Shown: positions 25,421 to 34,388 of the stretch, one piece after another | Layout: the number at the start of each line of letters is the position of its first letter | Numbering within the stretch: position 1 is the stretch's first letter | Assembly (NCBI RefSeq): GCF_004353845.1 | Contig: NZ_CP037864.1 | Coordinates: 868,001 to 932,000 of the forward strand | Source of the DNA: Citrobacter arsenatis | GTDB lineage: Bacteria > Pseudomonadota > Gammaproteobacteria > Enterobacterales > Enterobacteriaceae | DNA length: 64,000 nucleotides | Reading direction: 5' to 3' | Translations under genes and position numbers: made by a program | The notes under the pieces: model-generated | Told to the model about the DNA's origin: nothing | What the model saw: the letters and a program-made list of their open reading frames with translations, nothing else | The model's database searches: none

Positions 25421-27811
25421 TTACTTCGTGTTGTCCGGCAACGCGTACGCCACGATATAATCGCCCATCTTCGTGCCAAATGAGCCATGACCCCCGGCGG
25501 AAATCACCACATACTGCTTACCGTTCACTTCATAGGTCATCGGCGTTGCCTGGCCCCCGGCCGGTAAACGACCCTGCCACAGTTTTTCACCGTTACTCAT
25601 GTTGTACGCACGCAGATAGTTATCCGCCGTCGCGGCGATAAATAGCACGTTTCCCGCGGTGGAGATAGGGCCACCCAGCATCGGCATCCCCATATTGAAC
25701 GGCACCGGAACCGGCATCGGGAACGGCATGCTGTCCTGCGGCGTACCTATACGTTTTTTCCACACGACCTGATTGGTTTTCAGATCCACGGCGGAGATGT
25801 AACCCCATGCTGGCTGCTTACACGGCAGGCCAAATGGTGAGAGGAACGGATTGAGCGTTACGCCGAACGGTACGCCGTATTGCGGCTGAATACCGGACTC
25901 CGTGCCGGTACCTTTGGCGTCTTTTGGCGGTTCCATTGGGTTGCCGGGACCGCGTGGGATCAGCTTCGAAACAAACGGCAGCGCCATTGGGTTAGCAATG
26001 GCAATCTGACGGTTAGGATCAACAGAGATACCACCCCATTCAAACATGCCGAGATTACCCGGGAACACCAGAGTGCCCTGCTCTGAAGGTGGGGTAAAAA
26101 TGCCCTCATAGCGCAGTTGGTGGAACATTACGCGGCACACTAACTGGTCAAACATGGTTGCGCCCCACATGTCCGCGCCACTGAGATCTTTATGCGGACG
26201 GAAGCTGAGGTCGGAAAATGGCTGGGTTTTGCTGACATAATCACCTTTGGCAGCCCCTTGCGGCACCGGTTTTTCCGGGGCTGGCACCACCAGTTCACCA
26301 TTACGGCGGTCGAGCACAAAGATATTACCGGTTTTTGCCGGGGCATAAATGACCGGAACTTTCTCTCCGTTGACGTTGATATCCGCCAGGGTCGGCTGCG
26401 CTGGTAAGTCCATATCCCACAGATCGTGGTGAACGGTCTGATAGCTCCAGGCCAATTTCCCGGTCGTGGCATTTAACGCCAGGATAGAGCTGGCATAACG
26501 CTCCTGCTCCGGTGTGCGGTTACCGCCCCAGATATCCGGCGTGGTGACGCCCATGGGAAGATACACCAGATCCAGCTTCGCGTCGTAGGCCGCAGGCGCC
26601 CATGAATTCGGCGAGTTAAAGGTGAAGGTGTGTTCATCTGACGGAATGAAATTAGGATCTTTGGCGCCTGGGTCGAACGCCCACAGCAGCTTACCGGTAT
26701 TCACATCGAAGCCACGGATAACGCCGGAGGTTTCGCGGGTGGAGAAGTTATCAGTCACCGACCCGGCAATCACAATGGTTTTATCAGTGATGATGGGCGG
26801 TGACGTCGGCTCATACAGACCCGGCGTGGTATCCGGCATATTGGTCTGCAGATTCAAAATCCCTTTATTGGCGAAGGTTTCACACAGCTTGCCGGTGTCG
26901 GCATTCAATGCAAACAGTCGCCCATCATTGACCGGCAAAAGGATACGGCGCGGACAGTCGGCAATCACCTCTGCTGAAGCCGTATCCGGTCTGGCTTCAT
27001 GATAGGAAACGCCGCGACAAGTTACGTGCTGGAAGCTGGTATTGGTATTAAGTTGAGGATCAAAATGCCACTTCTCTTTACCGCTAGCCGCGTCCAGGGC
27101 AAACAGTCGCTGGTGGGCGGTACACAGATAAAGGGTATCGCCTACTTTTATGGGCGTGACTTCATTGGTGATTTCACCGGGATCGTTGGGTTGTTTTAAA
27201 TCCCCGGTACGAAATACCCAGGCTTCCTTCAACTGATGAACGTTGTCTGCGTTGATTTGTTTCAACGGAGAGTAGCGTTGACCTTCCTGATTGCGACCGT
27301 AAGCCGGCCAGTCTTCATCGGCAACCGGAGAGATAGCCTCCGCCTCGGTGGCATCAGCACTCAGCATGCCGTGAACCTCTTGTGGGTCGTTGAAGCCAGC
27401 CCAGGTCAGGATGCCACCGCTAACCAGCAGGGCTACCACCAGCGCCGCGACTGCGCCACGGGAAGGAATAATCAGGCGACGCCAGACGAAAGGCAGGATA
27501 AGCCAGATGCCAAAGAAGACCAGGATATCGCTACGCGGCGTCAGCGCCCAGAAATCAAAACCGACCTCCCATACGCCCCAAATCAGGGTGGCGAGAAGCA
27601 GGGCGGCATACAGCCAAAGTGCGGAGCGTTTACTACGCCATAACAGAAGCGCCACACCGAGCATGGCGAGGCCCGCGATCGGGTAATACCAAGAGCCGCC
27701 GATGGCGACCAGCCAGCCTCCGCCAATCAGGAGATACAATCCACAAAGCGCCGCGAACAGGGCGCTCAGGGTCACGATAAGCCGTTGAGAACGTACGTTG
27801 TTATTTGCCAT
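25421..27811 (-). CDS. gcd: Gcd, PQQ-dependent membrane glucose dehydrogenase
   Basis: It oxidises glucose to glucono-1,5-lactone in the periplasm and passes electrons to ubiquinone. It has 796 residues, as in E. coli, from ATG at 27811. The N-terminal 150 residues hold about five membrane helices (FAALCGLYLLIGGGWLVAIGG, and WLILPFVWRR). The rest is the periplasmic eight-bladed PQQ propeller with repeats such as GKEKWHFDP, GKLLWAFDP and GKLAWSYQTVHHDLWDMD. Whether the cell makes PQQ cannot be told from this window; E. coli does not. It is divergent from hpt. Confidence 0.97.
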   Translation of the reverse strand: MANNNVRSQRLIVTLSALFAALCGLYLLIGGGWLVAIGGSWYYPIAGLAMLGVALLLWRSKRSALWLYAALLLATLIWGVWEVGFDFWALTPRSDILVFFGIWLILPFVWRRLIIPSRGAVAALVVALLVSGGILTWAGFNDPQEVHGMLSADATEAEAISPVADEDWPAYGRNQEGQRYSPLKQINADNVHQLKEAWVFRTGDLKQPNDPGEITNEVTPIKVGDTLYLCTAHQRLFALDAASGKEKWHFDPQLNTNTSFQHVTCRGVSYHEARPDTASAEVIADCPRRILLPVNDGRLFALNADTGKLCETFANKGILNLQTNMPDTTPGLYEPTSPPIITDKTIVIAGSVTDNFSTRETSGVIRGFDVNTGKLLWAFDPGAKDPNFIPSDEHTFTFNSPNSWAPAAYDAKLDLVYLPMGVTTPDIWGGNRTPEQERYASSILALNATTGKLAWSYQTVHHDLWDMDLPAQPTLADINVNGEKVPVIYAPAKTGNIFVLDRRNGELVVPAPEKPVPQGAAKGDYVSKTQPFSDLSFRPHKDLSGADMWGATMFDQLVCRVMFHQLRYEGIFTPPSEQGTLVFPGNLGMFEWGGISVDPNRQIAIANPMALPFVSKLIPRGPGNPMEPPKDAKGTGTESGIQPQYGVPFGVTLNPFLSPFGLPCKQPAWGYISAVDLKTNQVVWKKRIGTPQDSMPFPMPVPVPFNMGMPMLGGPISTAGNVLFIAATADNYLRAYNMSNGEKLWQGRLPAGGQATPMTYEVNGKQYVVISAGGHGSFGTKMGDYIVAYALPDNTK

Positions 27812-27928
27812 AAAAAATACCATCACAGGTGTTATTTCTTTAATAGCAGTTAATTATAGGAGCTAAAACGCGTGACCATTGTCACGTTATGAACTTTATC
27901 AACAGATGCCGCGTATGAATGCTTTTGC

Positions 27929-27937
27929 TGGTATACT
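27929..27937 (+). promoter_or_regulatory. Probable extended -10 promoter of hpt
   Basis: TGGTATACT is an extended -10 element (TG-N-TATACT) with no good -35. It lies 78 bases before the hpt start in the gcd-hpt gap. The call is by eye. Confidence 0.4.
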
Positions 27938-28014
27938 GCGTGCCTTGCGCTTAGATGCTGGCTTATTAAAAGTAAGCATTAAGTGATTTGTTTTTAAATC
28001 ATATGGTTAGAGAT

Positions 28015-28551
28015 ATGAAACATACTGTTGAAGTCATGATCCCGGAAGCGGAGATCAAAGCGCGTATTGCTGAACTGGGACGTCAGATTAACGACCGTTA
28101 CAAGGACAGCGGCAGCGATATGGTGCTGGTTGGTCTGCTACGCGGCTCATTTATGTTTATGGCGGACCTGTGCCGTGAAGTGCATGTCTCCCACGAAGTC
28201 GATTTCATGACTGCATCCAGCTATGGCAGCGGAATGTCCACCACGCGCGATGTGAAAATCCTGAAAGACCTGGATGAAGATATTCGTGGCAAGGACGTGC
28301 TGATTGTTGAAGACATCATCGACTCCGGCAACACGCTGTCTAAAGTGCGTGAGATTCTGAGCCTGCGCGAGCCGAAATCCCTGGCGATTTGTACGCTGCT
28401 GGATAAACCTTCCCGTCGTGAGGTGGATGTGCCGGTTGAGTTTATCGGATTCTCTATTCCAGATGAGTTTGTTGTCGGCTACGGCATTGACTATGCCCAG
28501 CGTTATCGCCATCTGCCGTACGTTGGAAAAGTGGTGCTGCTGGACGAGTAA
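28015..28551 (+). CDS. hpt: Hpt, hypoxanthine phosphoribosyltransferase
   Basis: The purine salvage enzyme makes IMP, and less well GMP, from hypoxanthine or guanine and PRPP. ATG at 28015 gives 178 residues (MKHTVEVMIPEAEI) as in E. coli; an earlier in-frame ATG at 28003 would add four residues. The PRPP-binding loop is VLIVEDIIDSGNTL near residues 96-109. The base-binding region FIGFSIPDEFVVGYGIDY lies near the C-terminus. It is convergent with can across a REP. Confidence 0.96.
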   Translation: MKHTVEVMIPEAEIKARIAELGRQINDRYKDSGSDMVLVGLLRGSFMFMADLCREVHVSHEVDFMTASSYGSGMSTTRDVKILKDLDEDIRGKDVLIVEDIIDSGNTLSKVREILSLREPKSLAICTLLDKPSRREVDVPVEFIGFSIPDEFVVGYGIDYAQRYRHLPYVGKVVLLDE

Positions 28552-28579
28552 TGTCGGGAGCGCTTGGTGGCGCAGGTTT

Positions 28580-28612
28580 GTAGGCCGGGTAAGGCGGTAG
28601 CCGCCTCCCGGC
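28580..28612. repeat. REP between hpt and can
   Basis: A single REP (GTAGGCCGGGTAAGGCGG, then CCGCCTCCCGGC) lies between convergent hpt and can. It could act on both 3' ends. Confidence 0.88.
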
Positions 28613-28621
28613 AATGCCACA

Positions 28622-29284
28622 TCATTTATGGTTGCTGTGTTTTTGACTGAGGTTAGACAACCCCTGGCGATAGCGCTGCTCCAGCGTTTCGCGACTGGTG
28701 GCGGTGACGTCCAGATCGCGCAACAGACCGTCGTGAATACCGTAAGCCCAGCCGTGAATGGTGACTTTCTGCCCGCGCTTCCAGGCGGATCGCATAATGG
28801 TTGAATGGCCCAGGTTATAAACCTGCTCCATGACATTCAGTTCGCACAGTGTGTCCATGCGACGTTCCTGCGGCATTTCACCCAACAGTGAGCTGTGTTT
28901 AAACCAGATATCGCGAATATGCAGTAACCAGTTATCAATCAGCCCCTGTTCTTTATTTTCAATAGCCGCCTGGACGCCGCCGCATCCATAGTGGCCGCAT
29001 ATAATAATGTGTTCCACTTCCAGCACATCCACCGCATACTGAACCACTGAGAGACAGTTCAGGTCCGTGTGAATAACCAGATTAGCAACATTACGGTGAA
29101 CAAACAGTTCACCCGGTTCAAGACCGGTTAAACGCTCAGCGGGAACGCGGCTATCGGAACATCCAATCCATAGAAAACGAGGATTCTGCGCATGTGTCAG
29201 GGTTTCAAAAAATCCGGGATCTTCTTCTACCAGCATCTTTGACCATAGTGCATTGTTGCTGATGAGTGTATCTATGTCTTTCAT
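28622..29284 (-). CDS. can: Can, beta-class carbonic anhydrase
   Basis: It interconverts CO2 and bicarbonate and supplies bicarbonate to carboxylases at air-level CO2. It has 220 residues from ATG at 29284 (MKDIDTLISNN), as in E. coli; a 20-residue upstream extension is not conserved. Zinc ligands are C42, H98 and C101, with the D44-R46 dyad in CSDSR. All match the allosteric type II beta enzymes. It is divergent from yadG. Confidence 0.97.
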   Translation of the reverse strand: MKDIDTLISNNALWSKMLVEEDPGFFETLTHAQNPRFLWIGCSDSRVPAERLTGLEPGELFVHRNVANLVIHTDLNCLSVVQYAVDVLEVEHIIICGHYGCGGVQAAIENKEQGLIDNWLLHIRDIWFKHSSLLGEMPQERRMDTLCELNVMEQVYNLGHSTIMRSAWKRGQKVTIHGWAYGIHDGLLRDLDVTATSRETLEQRYRQGLSNLSQKHSNHK

Positions 29285-29392
29285 GGAGTTGTACGACCCG
29301 AAGCCAGATAAATTCGATGGGCTAATATAGGGTAACTCCAGCATTAATTAAACTATATATAAAATGTCAGAACGTAAGGTAAGTAGAAAAAC

Positions 29393-30319
29393 ATGACCAT
29401 TGCTCTGGAACTTCAACAACTTAAAAAAACCTATCCCGGTGGCGTTCAGGCGTTACGCGGCATAGATTTGCAAGTCGAAGCGGGTGATTTTTATGCGCTT
29501 TTAGGTCCTAACGGCGCAGGTAAGTCCACCACCATCGGGATAATCAGCTCGCTGGTGAATAAATCCTCCGGGCGGGTGAGCGTCTTCGGCTACGATCTTG
29601 AAAAAGATACGGTTAACGCTAAACGCCAGCTTGGGTTAGTACCGCAGGAGTTTAACTTTAACCCGTTTGAAACCGTGCAGCAGATCGTGGTCAACCAGGC
29701 GGGTTACTACGGCGTTGAGCATAAAGAGGCGGTTAAACGCAGCGAATTATATTTAAAGCAGCTCGATCTATGGGAAAAACGTAACGAGCGCGCGCGCATG
29801 CTTTCCGGCGGGATGAAGCGCCGCCTGATGATTGCCCGTGCGCTGATGCATGAGCCAAAATTACTCATCCTTGATGAACCGACGGCGGGCGTCGACATTG
29901 AGCTGCGTCGTTCAATGTGGGGCTTTTTAAAGGATTTAAACGATAAAGGCACCACCATTATTCTGACCACCCACTATCTCGAAGAAGCGGAAATGCTGTG
30001 TCGCAATATCGGCATTATTCAGCATGGCGAGCTGGTGGAGAATACCTCGATGAAGAGCCTGCTCTCCAAGCTGAAATCCGAAACCTTTATTCTCGATCTG
30101 GCACCGAAAAGCCCGCTGCCAAAACTGGAAGGCTATCAATACCGACTGGTGGATACCTCAACGCTGGAAGTGGAGGTTCTGCGTGAACAGGGGGTCAACA
30201 GCGTGTTCTCACAGCTGAGTGCCCAGGGCATTCAGGTATTGAGTATGCGGAACAAAGCGAACCGACTGGAGGAACTGTTTGTTTCTCTGGTGCATGAAAA
30301 ACAAGGAGATCGCGCATGA
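29393..30319 (+). CDS. yadG: YadG, ABC exporter ATP-binding protein
   Basis: A 308-residue ATPase of the DrrA/NodI type. Walker A GPNGAGKS is at residues 38-45, the signature LSGGMKRRL near 140, and Walker B LLILDEPTAG just after. The C-terminal 80 residues are the accessory domain of this subfamily. The 4-base overlap with yadH shows that they form one ABC-2 exporter. The exported substrate is not known. Confidence 0.94.
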   Translation: MTIALELQQLKKTYPGGVQALRGIDLQVEAGDFYALLGPNGAGKSTTIGIISSLVNKSSGRVSVFGYDLEKDTVNAKRQLGLVPQEFNFNPFETVQQIVVNQAGYYGVEHKEAVKRSELYLKQLDLWEKRNERARMLSGGMKRRLMIARALMHEPKLLILDEPTAGVDIELRRSMWGFLKDLNDKGTTIILTTHYLEEAEMLCRNIGIIQHGELVENTSMKSLLSKLKSETFILDLAPKSPLPKLEGYQYRLVDTSTLEVEVLREQGVNSVFSQLSAQGIQVLSMRNKANRLEELFVSLVHEKQGDRA

Positions 30320-31086
30320 TGCAGCTTTACTGGGTGGCGCTGAAAAGCATCTGGGCGAAAGAGATCCACCGCTTTATGCGGATCTGGGTCCAGACTCTGG
30401 TTCCTCCCGTCATTACGATGACGCTCTATTTTATTATCTTTGGTAACCTGATCGGTTCGCGTATCGGTGAAATGCATGGTTTTAGCTACATGCAGTTTAT
30501 CGTGCCGGGGCTGATTATGATGGCGGTGATCACCAACTCATACGCTAACGTGGCATCGTCATTCTTTAGCGCCAAGTTTCAGCGCAATATTGAAGAGCTG
30601 CTGGTCGCCCCGGTACCGACGCACGTGATCATCGCGGGTTTTGTTGGCGGCGGCGTGGCGCGTGGTCTGTGCGTAGGCATTCTGGTCACGGCTATTTCGC
30701 TGTTCTTCGTACCGTTCCAGGTACATTCCTGGGTCTTTGTAGCGCTCACGCTGGTGTTAACGGCGGTGCTGTTTTCGCTGGCGGGTCTGCTGAACGCGGT
30801 TTTCGCCAAAACCTTTGACGATATCAGCTTGATCCCCACCTTCGTGTTGACGCCGCTGACCTATCTGGGGGGCGTGTTCTATTCGTTAACGCTGCTGCCG
30901 CCATTCTGGCAGGGACTGTCGCATCTGAACCCGATTGTCTACATGATTAGCGGCTTCCGCTACGGTTTCTTGGGTATTCATGATGTTCCGCTGGTCACCA
31001 CGTTTGGCGTGCTGGTGGTGTTTATCGCGGCGTTTTATTTATTGTGCTGGTATCTGATTCAGCGCGGACGCGGCCTGCGTAGCTAA
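30316..31086 (+). CDS. yadH: YadH, ABC-2 exporter permease
   Basis: A 256-residue inner-membrane permease with six hydrophobic segments. The ABC-2 signature covers the last third (DDISLIPTFVLTPLTYLGGVFYSL, and LNPIVYMISGFRYGFLG). It overlaps the yadG stop by 4 bases. It is presumed to form a dimer with two YadG subunits. The substrate is unknown. A strong stem-loop terminator follows the stop codon. Confidence 0.94.
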   Translation: MMQLYWVALKSIWAKEIHRFMRIWVQTLVPPVITMTLYFIIFGNLIGSRIGEMHGFSYMQFIVPGLIMMAVITNSYANVASSFFSAKFQRNIEELLVAPVPTHVIIAGFVGGGVARGLCVGILVTAISLFFVPFQVHSWVFVALTLVLTAVLFSLAGLLNAVFAKTFDDISLIPTFVLTPLTYLGGVFYSLTLLPPFWQGLSHLNPIVYMISGFRYGFLGIHDVPLVTTFGVLVVFIAAFYLLCWYLIQRGRGLRS

Positions 31087-31091
31087 TTCTT

Positions 31092-31125
31092 TCTTCCTCT
31101 CCCTGCCCGGGAGAGGAAGACTTTT
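31092..31125 (+). terminator. Terminator of yadGH
   Basis: A 12-bp perfect stem, TCTTCCTCTCCC with GGGAGAGGAAGA (31092-31103 with 31109-31120), is followed by CTTTT. Confidence 0.88.
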
Positions 31126-31189
31126 GATGCTTATCACCATTACCGATTTATCACCCTGATAAACTACTTGCCTGCTAAGGAGGTAGGCA

Positions 31190-31630
31190 ATGTTAGGTTG
31201 GGTAATTACCTGTCATGACGATAAGGCACAGGATATGCTGCATCGTCTGGAGAAAAAGTACGGCCCGTTGGTCCAGTGCCAGGCGGTGAGTTTTTGGCGT
31301 GGGCTCAGCTCGAATATGCTAAGTCGCATGATGTGCCATGCTCTGCATGCCACAGACTCAGGCGAGGGCGTGATCTTCCTGACGGATATGGCCGGGGCCG
31401 CACCCTACCGCGTCGCTTCGCTAATGAGCCATAAACATCCCCAGTGCGAAGTGATTTCAGGTATCAGCTATCCATTGCTTGAGCGAATGCTTTCGTCGCG
31501 GGAATCGATGAGTAGCTCTGCATTTCGCGATTGCATCGTCGCGCTTGGCGGGCCGGAAGTATCAAGTCTCTGGCATCAACAACAAAAAAATCCTCCCTTC
31601 GTGTTGAAGCATGATTTGTATGAGTATTAA
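31190..31630 (+). CDS. yadI: YadI, PTS EIIA-type protein (mannose family)
   Basis: A 146-residue cytoplasmic EIIA domain of the mannose/fructose/sorbose class. The phosphorylatable His is H9 in GWVITCHDD. The GEGVIFLTDMAGAAPYRVAS segment matches the fold core. No EIIB, EIIC or EIID gene is near, so it is an orphan phosphocarrier. The ribosome site AAGGAGG lies just upstream. The sequence is more diverged from E. coli YadI than that of its neighbours. Confidence 0.92.
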   Translation: MLGWVITCHDDKAQDMLHRLEKKYGPLVQCQAVSFWRGLSSNMLSRMMCHALHATDSGEGVIFLTDMAGAAPYRVASLMSHKHPQCEVISGISYPLLERMLSSRESMSSSAFRDCIVALGGPEVSSLWHQQQKNPPFVLKHDLYEY

Positions 31631-31696
31631 TCATTGGTATTGATGGCGCTTTTGCTACAATAGCCGAGGTTTCTCGCCTCGGTTCGGTTATCTCAT

Positions 31697-32926
31697 ATGG
31701 TTATGCGCGTTCTGCTTGTTTTGTTGCTCCTGTCTTCCGGCAGCGTAGCTGCGGCGTTGCCTGCTCGTTATATGCAGACGACGGAAGCGGCCGCCGTATG
31801 GGCGCAGATTGGCAATAAGATGGTGACGGTAGGCAATATTCGCGCCGGGCAGATCCTTGCCGTCGAGCCGATTGCCGCTGACTATTACGAGTTCACCTTC
31901 GGCTTTGGCACCGGGTTTATTGATAAAGGGCATCTGGAGCCGGTTCAGGGGCGGCAGAAAGTCGACGATGGTCTGGGCGATCTCAATAAACCGCTCAGTA
32001 ACCAAAGCCTGATTACCTGGAAAGATACCCCCGTTTATAACGCCCCGGACGTCGGGAGCGCCCCGTTTGGCGTACTGGCGGATAATCTGCGCTACCCGGT
32101 TATCAGCAAGCTTAAAGACCGCCTCAACCAGACCTGGTACCAGATCCGCATCGGCGGCAGACTGGCTTATGTCAGCGCGCTGGATGCGCAGGAAGACAAC
32201 GGTATCCCGGTATTAACCTATCACCATATTCTGCGTGATGAAGAGAACACCCGTTTTCGCCACACCTCCACCACGACCTCCGTGCGCGCGTTCAGTAACC
32301 AAATGGCCTGGCTGCGCGATCGCGGGTATACCACGTTGACGATGTATCAACTGGAAGGCTACGTGCAAAATAAGATGAATCTTCCCGCGCGGGCGGTGGT
32401 GCTGACGTTCGACGACGGTCTCGAGTCAGTCAGTCGATATGCGTATCCGGTATTGAAGCAGTATGGGATGAAAGCGGCAGCTTTTATTATCTCGTCGCGC
32501 ATCAAGCGCCATCCGCAGAAGTGGGATCCAAAATCGCTGCAGTTTATGAGCATTTCTGAACTGAATGGCATCAGAGATGTGTTTGATTTTCAGTCCCATA
32601 CCCATTTTCTACACCGGGTTGACGTTCGCCGTCGCCCCATTCTGCTTAGCCGCAGCTATCACAATATCCTGTTCGATTTTGAACGCTCGCGGCGGGCGCT
32701 GGGGCAGTTTAACCCGCACGTGCTGTACCTTTCATATCCGTTTGGCGGCTATAACGCGACGGCGGTAGAAGCCGCCAAAGACGCAGGGTTTCACCTGGCG
32801 GTCACCACGGTGAGGGGCAAGGTTAAGCCGGGGGATAATCCGATGCTGCTGAAACGGCTGTATATTTTGAGAACGGATTCGCTGGAGACGATGTCGCGGC
32901 TGATCAGCAACCAGCCGCAGGGGTAA
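31697..32926 (+). CDS. yadE: YadE, exported polysaccharide deacetylase family protein
   Basis: This 409-residue protein has an N-terminal signal peptide (VMRVLLVLLLLSSGSVAAALPA). A beta-rich SH3-like N-terminal part is followed by a C-terminal NodB domain. The NodB motifs are TFDDG with the catalytic and metal Asp pair, SHTHFLH with the metal histidines, and LSYPFGGYN. It probably removes acetyl groups from a cell-surface or periplasmic glycan; the substrate is unknown. ATG at 31697 gives the E. coli length, and ATG at 31703 is also possible. Its stop lies only 6 bases from that of convergent panD. Confidence 0.92.
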   Translation: MVMRVLLVLLLLSSGSVAAALPARYMQTTEAAAVWAQIGNKMVTVGNIRAGQILAVEPIAADYYEFTFGFGTGFIDKGHLEPVQGRQKVDDGLGDLNKPLSNQSLITWKDTPVYNAPDVGSAPFGVLADNLRYPVISKLKDRLNQTWYQIRIGGRLAYVSALDAQEDNGIPVLTYHHILRDEENTRFRHTSTTTSVRAFSNQMAWLRDRGYTTLTMYQLEGYVQNKMNLPARAVVLTFDDGLESVSRYAYPVLKQYGMKAAAFIISSRIKRHPQKWDPKSLQFMSISELNGIRDVFDFQSHTHFLHRVDVRRRPILLSRSYHNILFDFERSRRALGQFNPHVLYLSYPFGGYNATAVEAAKDAGFHLAVTTVRGKVKPGDNPMLLKRLYILRTDSLETMSRLISNQPQG

Positions 32927-32932
32927 GGGCTG

Positions 32933-33313
32933 TCAGGCAACCTGAACCGGAATCGCTTTTGCGGTGCGTTTCATTTCGTTGTCGCCTTCAAAATAGGCAA
33001 CTTTTGGACGCCAGGTACGGGCTTCTTCATCAGACATGGTGACGAAGCTGGCGATAATCACAATGTCGCCGACTTCAGCACAGTGCGCTGCTGCACCGTT
33101 CACCGAGATGATTCTGGAGCCGCGTTCAGCCGCAATCGCATAGGTTGAGAAACGTTTGCCGTTGGTCACATTCCAGATATCAATAGCTTCGTTTTCCAGG
33201 ATGCCGGAGGCATCAAGAAAATCCTGGTCGATGGCGCAGGAGCCTTCGTAGTGCAGGTCCGCCTGCGTGACTTTTACCCGGTGGAGCTTACCTTGCAGCA
33301 TAGTGCGAATCAT
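32933..33313 (-). CDS. panD: PanD, aspartate 1-decarboxylase proenzyme
   Basis: A 126-residue pyruvoyl enzyme that makes beta-alanine for pantothenate. Self-cleavage occurs at G24-S25 (HYEGSCAID), creating the pyruvoyl group on the alpha chain. Residues K9, R54 and Y58 of the family are expected; KLHRVKV and Y near 58 are visible. It is the last gene of the panB-panC-panD cluster. No terminator lies between it and convergent yadE, so their transcripts may overlap. Confidence 0.97.
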
Positions 33314-33376
33314 AACTTCTATACCCTGTCGTTTACCTTGGCTAAGCAGGCGCGACTGGCCTGCTTTAAGAATTTC

Positions 33377-33399
33377 TCAGGCAGTATTGCCTGATTTTT
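33377..33399 (+). terminator. Plus-strand intrinsic terminator inside the panC-panD gap
   Basis: TCAGGCA-GTAT-TGCCTGA (33377-33394) is followed by five T residues on the plus strand, while both flanking genes are on the minus strand. A second hairpin at 33344-33366 (AAGCAGGC with GCCTGCTT) lies beside it. It would stop rightward transcripts such as read-through from yadE. Confidence 0.75.
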
Positions 33400-33408
33400 A
33401 ACCCCTGT

Positions 33409-34263
33409 CTACTGGGCTAATGTAACGCTTTGATTATCGATCAGGCGTGCCTGACCTAACCAGGCGGCGACCAGGATCACCGCGCGTTTGCTGCTGTCCG
33501 TCAGTTCCAGCAGCGTGTCAGCGTCGCGGATCTGAATATCGTCGGCGCGGAAGCCTTTTTCATTCAGCTCCTGCTCGGCAATGGCAATGATCTCGTCCCG
33601 ATCGCGCTCACCGGCCTGTAATTTTTCGCCGATGCGGGTCATCACTTTGTATAAGCCCGGCGCGATTTTGCGCTGTTCTGCCGTCAGATAGCCGTTACGT
33701 GAACTGAGCGCCAGGCCGTCTTTGGCGCGAATAATCGGCACGCCGACGATCTCAATGTCGTAGCCCATATCGGCAACCATTTTGCGGATCAATGCCAACT
33801 GCTGGAAATCTTTCTCGCCAAAGCAGGCGATATCCGGCTGGATCAGATTGAACAGTTTGCTGACGATGGTGGCGACGCCGCGGAAATGCCCTGGACGACT
33901 GGCGCCTTCCAGCATGGTGGACAGCCCCGGAACCTCAACAAACGTCTGCATTTCCGTGCCTTGCGGGTAGATCTCCGGCGCTGCCGGCGCAAAGACAAAG
34001 TCCACTTTACGCTTGTTCAGCTTTTCACAATCTTCTTGCAGCGTACGCGGGTAACGCACCAGATCGTCCGGTCGGTCGAACTGCATTGGATTGACGAAAA
34101 TACTGACGATCACCACATCGGCCCGGCTTTTAGCTTCATCGACCAGCTTCATATGGCCATCGTGCAGGTTGCCCATAGTGGGAACCAGTGCGACGCGTTT
34201 GCCTTCCTGACGCAGACGACGAATATGCTGGCGCAGCAGCGGCAGGGTTTCAATAATTAGCAC
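33409..34263 (-). CDS. panC: PanC, pantothenate synthetase
   Basis: It joins pantoate and beta-alanine with ATP to give pantothenate. It has 284 residues, one more than E. coli. The start is GTG at 34263 with AAGGAG 7 bases upstream, as I recall for E. coli. Nucleotide-binding motifs are the HIGH-like PTMGNLHDGH near residue 30 and the KMSKS-like LSSRNGYL near 187. GASRPGHFRGV is the pantoate site. panB lies upstream across a BIME; the yadD/rpnC gene found next to E. coli panC is absent. Confidence 0.97.
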   Translation of the reverse strand: MLIIETLPLLRQHIRRLRQEGKRVALVPTMGNLHDGHMKLVDEAKSRADVVIVSIFVNPMQFDRPDDLVRYPRTLQEDCEKLNKRKVDFVFAPAAPEIYPQGTEMQTFVEVPGLSTMLEGASRPGHFRGVATIVSKLFNLIQPDIACFGEKDFQQLALIRKMVADMGYDIEIVGVPIIRAKDGLALSSRNGYLTAEQRKIAPGLYKVMTRIGEKLQAGERDRDEIIAIAEQELNEKGFRADDIQIRDADTLLELTDSSKRAVILVAAWLGQARLIDNQSVTLAQ

Positions 34264-34294
34264 AACAAGACTCCTTGAGTTGCCTGATGATCCT

Positions 34295-34375
34295 GCCGGA
34301 TGGCGCTACGCTTATCCGGCCTACATCCGTTGAGGATCTGTAGGCCGGATAAGATGCGTCGCGTCGCCATCCGGC
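34295..34375. repeat. BIME between panB and panC
   Basis: Inverted REPs at 34295-34324 (GCCGGATGGCGC, then TTATCCGGCCTAC) and 34340-34375 (GTAGGCCGGATAAG, then CGCCATCCGGC) are 15 bases apart. They lie inside the panBC transcription unit and may tune the relative stability of the two messages. Confidence 0.9.
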
Positions 34376-34388
34376 ACGGTCAGAAAAA

